DNA of 64,000 bases, from positions 744,001 through 808,000 of the forward strand of contig JARFIW010001452.1 of NCBI GenBank assembly GCA_036346225.1, in the 5' to 3' direction. This document shows, piece by piece, positions 48,360-59,945 of this stretch. The notes under the pieces are model-generated. The model saw only the letters and a program-made list of their open reading frames with translations, was not told the DNA's origin and did not search any database. The DNA is from Platerodrilus igneus. Its lineage: Eukaryota > Arthropoda > Insecta > Coleoptera > Lycidae. The translations under genes and the position numbers were made by a program. How positions within the stretch are numbered: position 1 is the first letter of the stretch; each line of letters opens with the position of its first letter.

Positions 48360-49290
48360 TGACATTGGGCATTCATCGAGAAATGTTTTTAGGAAATCGC
48401 ACAATATTTACGGTTTACATATAATAGCACTATTAATGGAATCGTTCAAAAATTTTCAAGAACCTGGTAAGGTGGCAGGTAACAAATGAAGAAGATAGTA
48501 ATAGTGGTCGTTTACAAGATTTAGCCTATTGGCATATTGATTTGGTTTGTGAAAATGTTGCTGAAAATCCAGAAATGTACATTGGTCGTTGCACAACAAG
48601 TTAGACTGTGATTCCATACCGCGTGTTTTATGAAAAGATTTTACTTTGAAGGCATTTAGGATTCGAAGAACACAGTGAAAAAGTTATTAGATAATTACAA
48701 ACGTCCTAGATTTGTCGTTTGGATCTTGAAACAACCAGAATCATATTTGCCAATGAATCGCGTTTTGAAATTAATGGCTCTGCTAATAAACAAAACTGTC
48801 GTTTTTGAGATGACCAAAATCTTCAATTGGTCTACCAGAAAACATTACATTTTGAATAAGTCAATATTAGGTGTGCATTATGGTTAGGAGATTTTATTGG
48901 TCCATACTTCTTCAAAAATGGTGCTGGCGAAAACGTAACTATGAATTTTTTTGATATCGTAAGGTGTTAACTAACTACCGATCAGAATTAAATAATAAAC
49001 AGACGGGGGGGGTAGTTTTAGAAGGACGACGCAGTAACTCACACTGCTCACTAAACCATTGAGTTGTTCCAGGTGAAATTTCCTGTATGTGTAATCTCCG
49101 AGAACCGGTGATGTTAATTGGTCTTCAAGATAATGCAATGTGACATCGTTGGGCTACTTCTCTGGGATTATGTAAAAGGTCAATCGATTTCTCAGCTACC
49201 GGACAAAATTATTCGCGTTATAAGTGAATCAGATTCGTATTTTATGTCAAAATTTCATCGAAAATTTTGACGAAAGAATGGACGTAAGTA
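48360..49290 (+). pseudogene. DDE_3-type Tc1/mariner-superfamily transposase remnant
   Basis: Frame fragments read ANESRFEINGSANKQNCRF-type residues near 48750, VYQKTLHPQ-like residues near 48840, then WSGDFIGPYFFKNGAGENVTMNFF at about 48890-48950, and WDYVKGQSISQLPDKIIRVI near 49170-49230. These correspond to the catalytic DDE_3 core and the C-terminal helix of a widespread insect transposase family. Many stops and frameshifts interrupt it. Confidence 0.7.
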
Positions 49291-49299
49291 GAGCTCCAA

Positions 49300-51535
49300 G
49301 AAAAAAAATTTAGATAATATTGTCTTCCATGTTTGTATATCATACATTGTGTCTACTTCAATTACCAATAATTGGTATTTTAATCAACGTCGTAAATTTT
49401 GTGTTTCATTCAAGAATTTAAATAATGCATTTACTCGAAGGATTCCTTAAATACAAATATTTATGTTAAAATTAGGTTAAAATCTTCATACAGTTTAACT
49501 TCGTGTCACTGGGAATCGTCTCACAGTAAGAAATTAATTACTTAATAAAAGTTTTACACTCTCCATTGAAATAAGTACTTGGTCAGCATATATTTTGCTT
49601 AAAATTCTAGGAATATTTTTATCGTATGTGTTATTGGAATATTAATATAAAAGGAAATGACGAGAATAGTCAAAGAGGGGTGTATGCCATCGATTTAAAC
49701 ACAGTCCATGGATATATCGTTGCTATATAGACGTCTGGGACGTCCTCCATCACGCAGTCAACATCACATTCAATTAAGCTTTCATTTTGTTTGCTGATTC
49801 CGCAAACTTTCTAGGATATAAAACAGAAAACGTTAAGCGTATCTTAAATGAAACTTTATAAACCAAGTATATGTCTCAATGTCTACAAGATGATTACATT
49901 AGACTGTATAATATAGGCGTGCTTAAGTAGCTGGTGCATTATAATTAAGAACAACGGCATGCTTGTTGGATTACAGTAGAATTAACAGGACGGGTTGGAA
50001 GGGAGTTTAGAAGCAAACATTTACCTACTTGAAAGCAACAAGCGAACGAGTGCTGAAAGACGAGATTTCTTGATCCCACGCCGCGCCTATGGTAATTGCC
50101 GCGTGTGTAATTATGAAAGTAGGTTAGGTTTCTCACCTCTAGTTGCTCGCGGCTGTGTATCTATCTGTCGAACAACACGACTAATGACTATCACAGAATC
50201 ACCCTGCACTATAGTTTGGTTTATACCTATAGGTATGTGGCATGCGGATTGCATATAGCATATAGGAGGGGCCCCAGCGCAGTCGTATACATCTTAGTGT
50301 TATGGCCGCTACTCACATTGGAAGATAGGCCATCAAGCATGCCGTATATACCGCACAGCCAGCTAGCGATTGTAAAACTTTTAGGACACTTTGCGAAACC
50401 CCCGCACCCACGTCGCATCGGATCCGAACGAACGAACACTCTTTAATACACCGAGATGACTGTATCCGTCTTCTTTCCACTCATTACCACTTGTTGAGGT
50501 AAAACTATCTCGCTCGTAAATCGTAAACATCCCCATCGTATCTCGCGCCGTATTACGTACGTACACCCCACGACCCTTAGTACGCCGCTTGTTTGTTGTT
50601 TTGTATTAGAGCGTGAACTTTCATGCTGAATTTTTTTTGCTTTCCTTTTTAATATCGATATCGCTGTGCATATGATGCCGCGGAATTGCATGGAAAAATG
50701 ATAAAAAAGTCTGGCGTTTTACGTATTTGTCGTAGTTTGGGGTTTTTATTGGTGCACTTCTAATTCAAGTCAATTGGTTGTAATTGGGATAAATAGTCGG
50801 GACTTTTTAAAGCATGCAAACATTTGACCTTGCTGATTTTATGTTAGATGCAAATTTATATATAGTTAGTCACTGCTTTTACTAACGTGATCCTTAAAAT
50901 GTTATTATGAAAATAAATTTAGTTGCTTAGTTGACAATATATGAATCAGGGTAGTCTAAAGACAGATAAGAAATCTAGTCTCCCGAGTCCTGAAAAAAAA
51001 GGGATCCAATGAGTTATAAAAACTATCATAACCTTGCAATAAAATCAAAAGAAGCAGTAAATAAATATAAGAATTATTATTAGTCTTATTACATACACCT
51101 GAAGAAAAGTTTTACGTAGTAGACGCTAGTCGAGCTTTAAATCAGCTGGGCTCGGCATGCAATAAAGCGAATAAGTTCGGCGCCAAGCTCGTTTCGAATT
51201 TGAAACAAGCTTCAAGCTGAGCCAATCAATACTTCAACTGCAATATGATTGATTTTAAGATATATCAATGGGTAAATAAATATAGGGCAGTTGTGCCAGG
51301 AATCAGTCACAAATGAAAAATTTGTGGATGTAAATTCAACTATAGATTGACAACTTGGCATATATCGAGTAACTGGTAGTTATGTTAGAAGCGCCATTAG
51401 TATAATTTAGAAATGTTCTTTTCGAAATCAAACTCGTAGACATTTGTTTGAAAAAATAAGAATTTTACCAGTCGTCGGTCGCTAAAATCCGGTAATCGTT
51501 CGTCATTGATTTAGCCCATACAGCAGACGAATATT
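49300..51535. other. noncoding stretch, GC-richer between 49950 and 50700
   Basis: The GC-richer part has overlapping frames on both strands (50227-50439, 50443-50691 minus; 49995-50258 plus) with no recognisable domain. It could be an unrecognised element end. No gene can be supported. Confidence 0.35.
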
Positions 51536-51540
51536 TTTTA

Positions 51541-51840
51541 AATGTTCAAAGAATATTGGCCCAGAACATTATGAATATTCCCAGAATATATAAAGATATT
51601 CTACGAACATTGTTAGAATATTACAAGATGGACTACTTTTCATATTCTCAGAACATGCCAAGAATATTCATTTGAATATTCTTGGAATATACAAATATTC
51701 TTATAATATTACAATGTAACTAACTTTAATATTCTTAGAACATACCAAGAATATTACTTATAATATTTTATGTATATTCTGAATACTTTCGTAAAATTAC
51801 AATAGTAGATTTTTAGAATATTCTGAAACTAAAAGAGTAC
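51541..51840. repeat. AATATTC-rich cluster, left
   Basis: Many copies of gaatattc, agaatatt and related palindromic 8-mers in about 300 bp. A cluster of the same character lies at 59580-59945, on the far side of the Penelope-rich block. Confidence 0.75.
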
Positions 51841-51842
51841 TC

Positions 51843-52165
51843 TTTTTATTACCACAAAAATTGTTTCATTTGAACTTCTAAATATGTATTTCGACAATAA
51901 GTGGTCATCGTTAGTAAAAAACAGTCAAGCTAAAATTAAACCTAGGTTTCACTTCGAAGGATATTTTCCTCTCAATTAGCCGGAAGTGAAACTTTACCCA
52001 GTTTGTGAGGAGAATATCTTTAGAAGTGAATCATACAGCTTTAATTTTAGTTTAACTGTATTAGTTTAACAATTCTTCTATTAATAATGATCTCTTAGTT
52101 GTCGAAATACACGTATGCAGAGGTTCCAAAACGATATTTTTTGTGGTAGAGAGTTACTTTTTTCG
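51843..52165. repeat. diverged snapback of Penelope-like ends
   Basis: The left half (ttattaccacaaaaa, ctaaatatgtatttcgac, gtggtcatcgttag) and the inverted right half (gtcgaaatacacgtatg, tttttgtggtagag) match each other in opposite orientation and also match the PLE terminus at 57414-57500. The centre is near 51990 (ccggaagtgaaac). Hammerhead-like cores in both halves are degraded. Confidence 0.7.
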
Positions 52166-52539
52166 TTTCAACAATACGCCACGGAGCCAGTATTGATACA
52201 ATCATATGCAGAATATACACACCACTCAAAAATTTTATACCAACTGTATTTATTTATCGTGTCATGCTTATAGAGACACACACACAAGTTTCACTCCTTC
52301 GGAACCATTGGAATTATGAGACATTTTAAATAATTAGAACAGTATAATAAGCATCTGTTGTATTAGAGAATTGTAAAAGTATACGAATGTATTTACTGGC
52401 GTTGAATTTATTGCATATCGAACAGAGAACATAAAATAAAAAATTATAATAATAACATGTATTTAGTTAATAAATATACATATTTTTAATTATTATTGTT
52501 CTTCAATTTAGTACGTTCCTTGGCTTTAGTAAGCCAAAG

Positions 52540-53165
52540 CCCTATATTTATGTTCAATATCTGCTTGCGTATTATGGTGGACACGTTCCACAGCTCCTGA
52601 GTTTTAAACTAGATTAAATACAGAATGTAAATTTCAACAATACATACCTACTCTTGCGATTGTTAACACTGAAAAGTTGTTTTTCTTTTTGAATCCAATC
52701 TATAGTTTACCATTAATTCGTTTTTACCATCACTTTATAGTTGGTGCCACTAATTTTAGCCAGTTCTAATATCTAAAACAAAACCATATTATTGAAATAA
52801 TTTTAATACTTACATACCAAAGCTTGTTTATTCTCATTTGTTTCAAGGAATTTTTCCAATTTCAATAAATTATCTTCGTATTTTAGAAGAAAGTCAAACA
52901 ATATATCTTTTTTTCCGTTGGTTTTTACCTTCAGGCTTTTGTGCATAAAGTTTTATATCAGATATCTCTCCTGTATTTGATCCAACTTATGATATAGTTT
53001 AGGCAAAAAACCTTACCAGCTATTTTTTAAATGCTTTATCTGAAATGAAATGTTTCTAATTGTTAGGTATGTTTAGCTTTATGGTATTATTTAAAGGTCC
53101 TGCATAAATTGGTGCAGCTACTGTTTCAGTTGTAGTACCAGCTAAACCAATTAAAATATTTTTAC
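52540..53165 (-). pseudogene. unknown gene fragment with intron-like breaks
   Basis: The minus strand reads IGLAGTTTETVAAPIYAGPL near 53150, and KDILFDFLLKYEDNLLKLEK with KFLETNENKQAL at 52900-52818. A 45-nt gap with GT..TTTAG ends (52817-52773) then joins in phase to ILELAKISGTNYKVMVKTN. Another block reads TIDWIQKEKQLFSVNNRK just below, then QADIEHKYRALAY near 52555. In-frame stops occur (52713). I do not recognise the family. It may be a decayed host gene or an element gene. Confidence 0.3.
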
Positions 53166-53322
53166 ATAAAAGTACACTAATGGAATTGTGTTTATTCTAT
53201 TGAATTTGAATTTATATGGGTTAGCGATTCAGTCACACAGTTCGCCGCTACAAACAGACCGCAAGTGTAACACTCCACCTAGATGTTCAGCTAATTCCAT
53301 ATAGTGGTTCAATGAAATAAAG

Positions 53323-53327
<5 letters not shown>

Positions 53328-53368
<41 letters not shown>
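53328..53368. repeat. (AT)n microsatellite
   Basis: About 20 TA units. Similar tracts occur at 33861-33911, 56999-57020 and 63422-63442. Confidence 0.9.
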
Positions 53369-53371
<3 letters not shown>

Positions 53372-53389
53372 TCCAAAAATATTGTGGGT

Positions 53390-54080
53390 TTTAGGTCGGC
53401 TGGATTATTTAAGAAAACTCTTTTTTATAAACCTGAGCTTTCGGATTTATTTTAATCCTTTTTCAAAGGTACTACAATTACAAAATTGATGAATAAACAG
53501 TAAATCATATTTTATACTTACTAAGGTGAGGTTATATAATAAAATTGGTAATTAACATAAAGTTATTTTTGTTATAAATTTTTTAAAATGTATATAACAA
53601 CGCCAAATTACAACAAGAGGTAAAAATATTATGTATATAAAATATTAATAATAAATAAAAGTCAAAAGTTTGATAGAAATTGTTATTAAAAGACAACCTT
53701 AAAAAATGTTTATTATAACTAAGAATGTACCTGCGTGTAATACTGTGAGTGTATGTATGAGTCTGTATATGTGTATGTGTGTGTAGTGTGTGTTTCTGTG
53801 TTTTTTTTTGTGTTTGTAATATATTTAAGAGAAATTTATCTTATAGATCCATTGATAAATTTGTTGTTGTATGGTTGTTTTTATTTTTGATATTTAGAAG
53901 ATACGTGTAGATACAATTTAAGTCATTAACATCTGTTCTTTTGTTCATAGTATTTTTTTGTTGGTATATGTGGCACATTTCTAAAAACTCTCTTTTTGAT
54001 TTTTTGTCTTCCATCTGTAATATAATTGGATTGTTAAAATCTATTTTATGTTTTTTAGTATTATTAAAATAACTCACCAT
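53390..54080 (-). mobile_element. second Penelope-like family, 3' end
   Basis: The minus strand carries the C-terminal end of a PLE GIY-YIG protein at 54080-53841 and a terminal region in which cctttgaaaaagg, aaatccgaaa and gctcagg mark a hammerhead-like or PLE-end motif near 53425-53470. It differs in sequence from the 57-60 kb PLE family. It directly abuts gypsy gag at 54081. Confidence 0.6.
53841..54080 (-). pseudogene. Penelope-like endonuclease C-terminal tail
   Basis: The frame reads KHKIDFNNPIILQMEDKKSK and REFLEMCHIYQQKNTMNKRT, the pattern that closes PLE endonuclease proteins (an H/IDFNN..IL.E block, then an E-M-x-x-I-x-x-Q-K segment). The first part of the protein is absent. The stop at 53841 looks natural. 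Confidence 0.65.
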
Positions 54081-54703
54081 TTAGTACACATTTCTTACAC
54101 TATTAATAAAAATTTGTGGATTTACCCTGTTATCGCCATAAAATTTCATGTGTTGGTCCAATGATACTCCACCTGTAGAAAATCTGGGACCATCCCCCGT
54201 TAAATTTGACATGTTGTATTTGATACTACTAACTTCGCGTTCTACCCTGCCTAACTGATCCCTACATGAGTCTGTCACTTCAGTCATTTTTATATTAATC
54301 TCTTCTTCACAAAAATGCGTACTTCGGACCTTAAATGTCCCATTTCCTGTCGAAGACCTGTAATATCACGCTCATTTTTTTCAACCCTATTTTCTACTTC
54401 ACCCAGTTTCACGGTAAGACTACCTTTAAATTCTGTAAATTCTTTAGTATTTTGTTCAATTTTCCCGCTTATCTGCTCTAATTTTTGGTTGGACTCCTTC
54501 CTCGCTCTATTAGATTCTTCCCTAGCTAATCGCATTTCCTCAAACATTCTCATCATTAACTCATTTCCTTGATCCCCTGATTCCGTCCTCGACTGATCCC
54601 TACTGCCTCCTGCTTCTTCCATTTTCGAATTTTTCCCACACAATGCACTATCGTCACTTCCAATTTCCACTCCTTGACTCCTTAACCACTCTTTTCTCTG
54701 CAT
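54081..54703 (-). pseudogene. Ty3/gypsy-type Gag N-terminal part with coiled coil
   Basis: The minus-strand frame 54703-54290 begins MQRKEWLRSQGVEIGS and is followed by a long charged coiled coil (EEMRLAREESNRARKESNQ, ENRVEKNERDITGLRQE). A frameshift at about 54288 is followed by PRFSTGGVSLDQHMKFYGDN and NPQIFINSVRN, the start of a Retrotrans_gag-like domain, before a break at 54081 where the PLE tail begins. The leader and primer site lie upstream. Confidence 0.75.
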
Positions 54704-54916
54704 ACGTTCTAATCCCTCTCACACACACTCTCAAAATACTCTTAAATTTATACACACACAGAAACTCTCTCTCTCAGATCGCCAGTTTCCTGGAATAAAA
54801 TCACAAAAATTTTATTTGGAACTCGAGCCTCACTTTTGGGTCGCCATGTCTGCTGTGAAACCTTTGCTGACACCTTTGGTCACGGGAACTGGCCCTTTCA
54901 AAAAAAAAACATTAGA

Positions 54917-54936
54917 GCCCCACAGATTGGGCGTCA
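54917..54936 (-). promoter_or_regulatory. primer-binding site of the minus-strand gypsy
   Basis: On the minus strand the bases tgacgcccaatctgtggggc directly follow the LTR end (cagcaaaca). They resemble the insect gypsy Lys-type site with a small insertion. Confidence 0.65.
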
Positions 54937-56600
54937 TGTTTGCTGTGAAACCTCTTGAATTACCTGGTCTGTTGATTTTCTTCTGTTACTCGCCTCTTTA
55001 CTCTTTTCCGCCTCGGCTGCTCACCTAGTTAAACCTTCATCCTCTTTCATAAAAACAAACAAACACATTCCTACCACAAACATCAACGTTAACTCTATTT
55101 ACATCAATATTCACAATACATTAAAATTTCAAAATTAAAATTCAGCATAAATTTCAGTATCAGAAAATTTCAAGATTAAATTTGTTATTATTTTAAAGTG
55201 CATCCAGAATTAAAGTCCTTGTAGGATGCCTACTAATTAATATAACAATATATGCAGACCTGAGTCTGAGTACAAAGGGATCATCTACCACCCCTTTACG
55301 TTAATTAACCAGGTTCGTCTAATTGAGCTCAAAGACATACCCAAATTTTCATCATAATCCAGAACATAAATACTAAATACCCCTTTCTACTTAAACAAGA
55401 AAATGTCACATTAAAATTAAAAATCTGCTGTTAGTACAATTTCACTACTGTCCATTTTAAATAAACAAATTATAAAGTTATTCCACACACACCAAAATAT
55501 CAAAATCCAACAACAAAGCATAAGTTACCTGAAGGTTACTGCACTCGTAGCTTCAATGTACATCGTCCTTTTGTTAATCACACCATTCCAACTGGGTTAT
55601 ATTTACGGCTTCTGATTCTCAACGCTTTTAAAATTTTCTCCATCACCATACATCTAAAGTTGTTTCAGGGCTTTTCCGGAACTCATCTGTGTATATCTGA
55701 ACCTTGTTTTGTGGATCCAGACACGTTTATGAACCATTTAATTATTAACACCCCCGAAAAATAGCAAAGAAATTCATACTTCTTTCACAAATATACGCCA
55801 AAACTGCCTACTTTTGTGTATTCATTTGTCGTTGTAAATTTTACTAATTGGTACAGTGATACTAAACTTTATTACCTTGTATCTTCTTTTCTAAGTGCAC
55901 TAAAGTACGTTCATTGTAGCACGTAAAGAACAAACTGTTTTAAATCACCAAAATATACGAGCAAACTTTAAATTATTCTATCAAACTCGGAAAACTAAAA
56001 AACACTGTTTAACGCATTGAATCAAGTCGCAGATGGAAGAGAGCTTGTTCATATTAACCTGGGTATATATAGAGGTTAGCCTGTCTGTCGGTCTAGTCCC
56101 CAAAACGGACAATTCTAAAGAATTTCGCATGCTAGGTTCCCATTCCGCAGCCCAGCATGCGATTTTTACGAAATTTGCACTCGTCCCAGTTAAATCTCAG
56201 AAATTTCGACACGGCTTGCAACGTCTGGAAATAACTAATTGAATTTTATACAGAAATGTTATTTTTACCTCTCAATTTTGCCTTTTATTTTCAACCAATC
56301 GCAACCCCGTGACGTTGCTCCACTCACGCCTTTTACTATATGTGTCTCGGTCTTGCGCATATTATCTGTTTCTATCTACTCTGTTCTTATTAGTGCAAAT
56401 TGATATTCTTTATTATCGATTATTTTCAGTCCACATGGACTGTTATCTGGGTTAAATAACCCCGTATCTAGTCTTCCCGTTAATATAAACGACGGTTTCT
56501 CCAACATTCTCTGAACCCATTTGTTATCTGCAAATTTTACGCGGAACAAGCTTTTTTAAAAATACGCAGGTGTTCAAACATACTATTAATTCTCAGAGCT
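54937..56600 (-). repeat. gypsy LTR (minus-strand element), 5' limit uncertain
   Basis: The part 54945-55520 is repeated at 63444-64000 in the same orientation at high identity. A TATA-like box (tatatata at 56063-56070, on the minus strand within gggtatatatag) and a hairpin at 56115-56178 lie further upstream. I could not fix the 5' end, and 56600 is a rough limit. Confidence 0.65.
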
Positions 56601-57410
56601 TTATTTCATGGTATTTTATTGGGTTTTTACAAGTTTTTATAGATATTATCTGTTACTAACGGTTCAATTAACTCCAATTAAAATAATACCCTAATCAAAT
56701 ATTCAATTATTATCAGTACATTTTGTTTAATACCGGTTACTTAAAATTGAGTTAATTAATATAAATTTTGCACGTAATTTCTATTTGTTTCTTACGTAGA
56801 GCTTTTTAATACTGCTTCCTTTTTTTTATAGCAAGCGTCTTGTACATAATTTATCTCCCTTATTTTTAATGAAACGAATGAATTTTTATGCTTCACGGTT
56901 TTTTAATAACGCGTACCTTTTCCCAAAGCTTCTACACGGTGATTAAAATTATTTGATGTGATTATTTAATTTTCTACCCTGGTCTAAATATGAGTAATAT
57001 ATATATATATATATATATATATCTCACCTTAAAAAAAATCGTTGTTGCTTCTAGCTAAATAACGATATAATAATCGTCAGGTTCAAATCGGCGTTTCTAT
57101 TAAAATAGTAAAAAGTGTAACACATTACAAGTTAACCTGCAAAGGCGCAAAAATAACTTGATAACGGCAATTGTCAGATACTTTAAACTTTGCGCTGCCA
57201 ACGTATAAATATTAGTCTTCATTATGGCCAACATAATTTTTTATTATTATCTATTTTTATACATAAACCGTTGATTGAGCAATAAACGTGCATACATTAT
57301 ATTAATATTATTTTAATTATCTATATGTACAAACATGGCAGGTATTTGTTAAAATTATAAAAAAAATATGTATTAAATTATAATCTATAGGAACACTGTG
57401 GCACGATTTA
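56600..57410. other. noncoding AT-rich stretch
   Basis: Contains an (AT)n run at 56999-57020. Nothing else was recognised. Confidence 0.35.
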
Positions 57411-57413
57411 AAT

Positions 57414-58769
57414 AAAATTAAATAAAAACCCTTAACCACAAAAAATATTTAAATTACTAGATACGTATTTCGACCACTATGTGGTCATCATCAGTAGGGG
57501 AAAAAAAAATAAAAAAATAAGCTGTATAATTTACTATATTGTTGCTTTAAACACTATCGAGGATATTCTCCTCACCCGCAGGCTGGTGTTCTCAACAACA
57601 AACAAGTGAATTGTGACATTATAACTTAAATCTACTTAATTTATACTAATTCTAAATCTACTGAAACGGAACCAACTAATCTTGCTTTCTGATTGGTTGT
57701 TGACCAATAGGGAAAGCAAAGCAGATGACTCTATTGGCCCTTTATCGGTGTTTAAGAGGGGTCCTTTATGTTTAACAATTTTAATTGATTCATAGGCATT
57801 TAAGGAGGAAAACGTTGGTACCGCTTTTAACAATTTAACATTTTCTAGTTTAACGGGGTGTCTGGTTTCAAATATATGTTTGGCGACCTGAGACCTTTCA
57901 TATTTACCATATTTGAAGTGAGCAATGTGTTCTTTAAATCTTGTTGTTATATTCCTCTTGGTCTGACCAATATATTTTTGAAAACACCCTGGCCCTGCAC
58001 AACTAATTTCATAAATCCCCGACTTTTGCAATTTTTCCACCTAGTCTTTTGGATTACCTAGCAAATCTTTAATTTTATTATTATTAGTGAAAGCAATTTT
58101 GAAATTACACTGTTTGAATATTTTATCAAGACCCTTTGTGGTTTTGTGAAACGGAAGTTTAACATATTTAACATTATCGTTAGAGGTGGTTGATTGCAAA
58201 GTCGTTGATTTACGGATGTTGATCCTATTTTTACACTTTCTAAAAATATTATCTATAATATCAGAAGAGAAACCATTGTAATTCGCTATTTGTTTAATAC
58301 GAGCAAATTCCTTATTAAATCTGTTTTTATTTAAAGGAAATTCAATAATCTATTAATTAAAAGTTAAATGAAGCCAACTTATGTTGTATGCTATGATTAG
58401 AGGAAGACAAAATAAAGCGATTTACATTGGTTTCTTTTCTATAAATGTCAAATTCTAATTTATTACCATTTCTAATTACTAATGTATCTAAAAGGGTAAT
58501 TGTCCATTATTCTCTAGTTCATACGTAAATTTTATGCTTTGAAATTTTGAATTCATTTCTTTAAGAAAATCATCAACATTTGATTTAGAAGTGTCAAAAA
58601 CTGCAAAAATATCATCCACGTACCTTAACCATATTCTTGGGAAGTATTTGGAGTTTTCTTTTAACTCGGTTTCAAAACGAGACATAAATAAATTTGCTAT
58701 GAAAGGTGACAAGCTATTTCCCATTGCTGTGCCTTCATGTTGTTCGTACAACTTGTTGTTGAATTGAAA
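57414..58769 (-). mobile_element. Penelope-like element, left (minus) copy
   Basis: A 5'-truncated PLE on the minus strand, with RT C-terminal part, GIY-YIG endonuclease, a short 3' region and a hammerhead near its end. Its 57414-58206 part is an inverted copy of 58770-59564. Copies meet head-to-head at about 58769/58770. Segment 58207-58769 occurs only in this copy. Confidence 0.9.
57455..57498 (-). ncRNA. hammerhead ribozyme motif in Penelope-like end (left)
   Basis: The minus strand reads ccta, CTGATGA, tgaccacatagtggtc (stem II), GAAA, tacgta, tctagta. The core is complete. Stem I can form from cta and tag, and stem III is the self-complementary tacgta, as in PLE and retrozyme hammerheads that may act as dimers. 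Confidence 0.8.
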
Positions 58770-58781
58770 ACGACTTTGCAA
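57636..58781 (-). pseudogene. Penelope-like RT (C-terminal) and GIY-YIG endonuclease
   Basis: The frame 58781-58488 has QFNNKLYEQHEGTAMGNSLS (RT motif B region) and IWLRYVDDIFAVFD, where YVDD is the catalytic pair. After a frameshift near 58495 and a stop near 58362, the minus strand continues with NIRKSTTLQSTTSND and KLPFHKTTKGLDKIFKQCN. Then, from 58040, MEKLQKSGIYEISCAGPGC, KYIGQTKRNITTRFKEHIAH and KYERSQVAKHIFETRHP. GIY and YIG are 14-15 residues apart, with an Arg after. The RT N-terminus is missing. A stop near 58040 precedes the endonuclease. Confidence 0.92.
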
Positions 58782-59300
58782 TCAACCACCTCTAACGATA
58801 ATGTTAAATATGTTAAACTTCCGTTTCACAAAACCACAAAGGGTCTTGATAAAATATTCAAACAGTGTAATTTCAAAATTGCTTTCACTAATAATAATAA
58901 AATTAAAGATTTGCTAGGTAATCCAAAAGACAAGGTGGAAAAATTGCAAAAGTCGGGGATTTATGAAATTAGTTGTGCAGGGCCAGGGTGTTTTCAAAAA
59001 TATATTGGTCAGACCAAGAGGAATATAACAACAAGATTTAAAGAACACATTGCTCACTTCAAATATGGTAAATATGAAAGGTCTCAGGTCGCCAAACATA
59101 TATTTGAAACCAGCCACCCCGTTAAACTAGAAAATGTTAAATTGTTAAAAGCGGTACCAACGTTTTCCTCCTTAAATGCCTATGAATCAATTAAAATTGT
59201 TAAACATAAAGGACCCCTCTTAAACGCCGATAAAGGGCCAATAGAGTCATCTGCTTTGCTTTCCCCTATTGGTCAACAACCAATGAGAAAGCAAGATTAA
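58775..59300 (+). pseudogene. Penelope-like GIY-YIG endonuclease, right copy
   Basis: Open from the arm junction to the stop at 59298. It contains TLQSTTSNDNVKYVKLPF, LGNPKDKVEKLQKSGIYEI, KYIGQTKRN and FETSHPVKLENVKLL. Unlike the left copy it has no stop between the linker and the endonuclease. It lacks the RT entirely, so it cannot move alone. Its first residues (before TLQST) come from antisense of the left copy. Confidence 0.88.
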
Positions 59301-59476
59301 ATTGGTTCCGCTTCAGTAGATTTAGAATTAGTATAAATTAAGTAGATTTAAGTTATAATGTCACAATTCACTTGTTTGTTGTTGAGAACACCAGCCTGCG
59401 GGTGAGGAGAATATCCTCGATAGTGTTTAAAGCAACAATATAGTAAATTATACAGCTAATTTTTTTTTTTTTTCCC

Positions 59477-59520
59477 CCTACTGATGATGACCACGTAGTG
59501 GTCGAAATACGTATTTAGTA
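59477..59520 (+). ncRNA. hammerhead ribozyme motif in Penelope-like end (right)
   Basis: The plus strand reads ccta, CTGATGA, tgaccacgtagtggtc, GAAA, tacgta, tttagta. It matches the left motif with an exact stem II, and the H at the cleavage site is T. The core is complete. Confidence 0.8.
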
Positions 59521-59579
59521 ATTTAAATATTTTTTGTGGTTAAGGGTTTTTATTTAATTTTATTAAATTATATTATTGA

Positions 59580-59945
59580 GTATTATGTAATATTCTACTA
59601 ATATTCTATGAACCTTGGTGGAATGAATATTCTTAAAATAGAAGTAATTGGAATGTTGTCATCTAATATTAATATATTCTATAAATTTTGCACATGAGGT
59701 ATTCCAAAAAGGAACGTTTGAAATATTCTCTGAATATTCTGGTAAAGTATATTAAATTAATAAGTACTACTTATGTAATTATTCTAATAATATTCAATAA
59801 ACCTAGGTAATGAATTTTCTTACAGTAGAAGTAATTGGAATGTTGTCGTATAATTAGTATATTCTATACACATTCTCTGAATAATCCACGAAGAATATTC
59901 TATAAATGGAATGTTTGAAATATTCTTTGAATATTCTGGGAAGAT
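59580..59945. repeat. AATATTC-rich cluster, right
   Basis: Repeated taatattctatgaac, gaatattcttaaaatagaagtaattggaatgtt-like blocks (two copies about 190 bp apart) and many gaatattc palindromes. This is the counterpart of the cluster at 51541-51840. Confidence 0.75.

Larger units (their letters stand above)
58770..59564 (+). mobile_element. Penelope-like element, right (plus) copy
   Basis: A second, more truncated copy in the opposite orientation. It begins inside the linker before the endonuclease, and ends at the same terminus as the left copy. Its arm (about 795 bp) is about 95% identical by eye to the left copy, and the few differences are mainly single bases. Confidence 0.9.
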
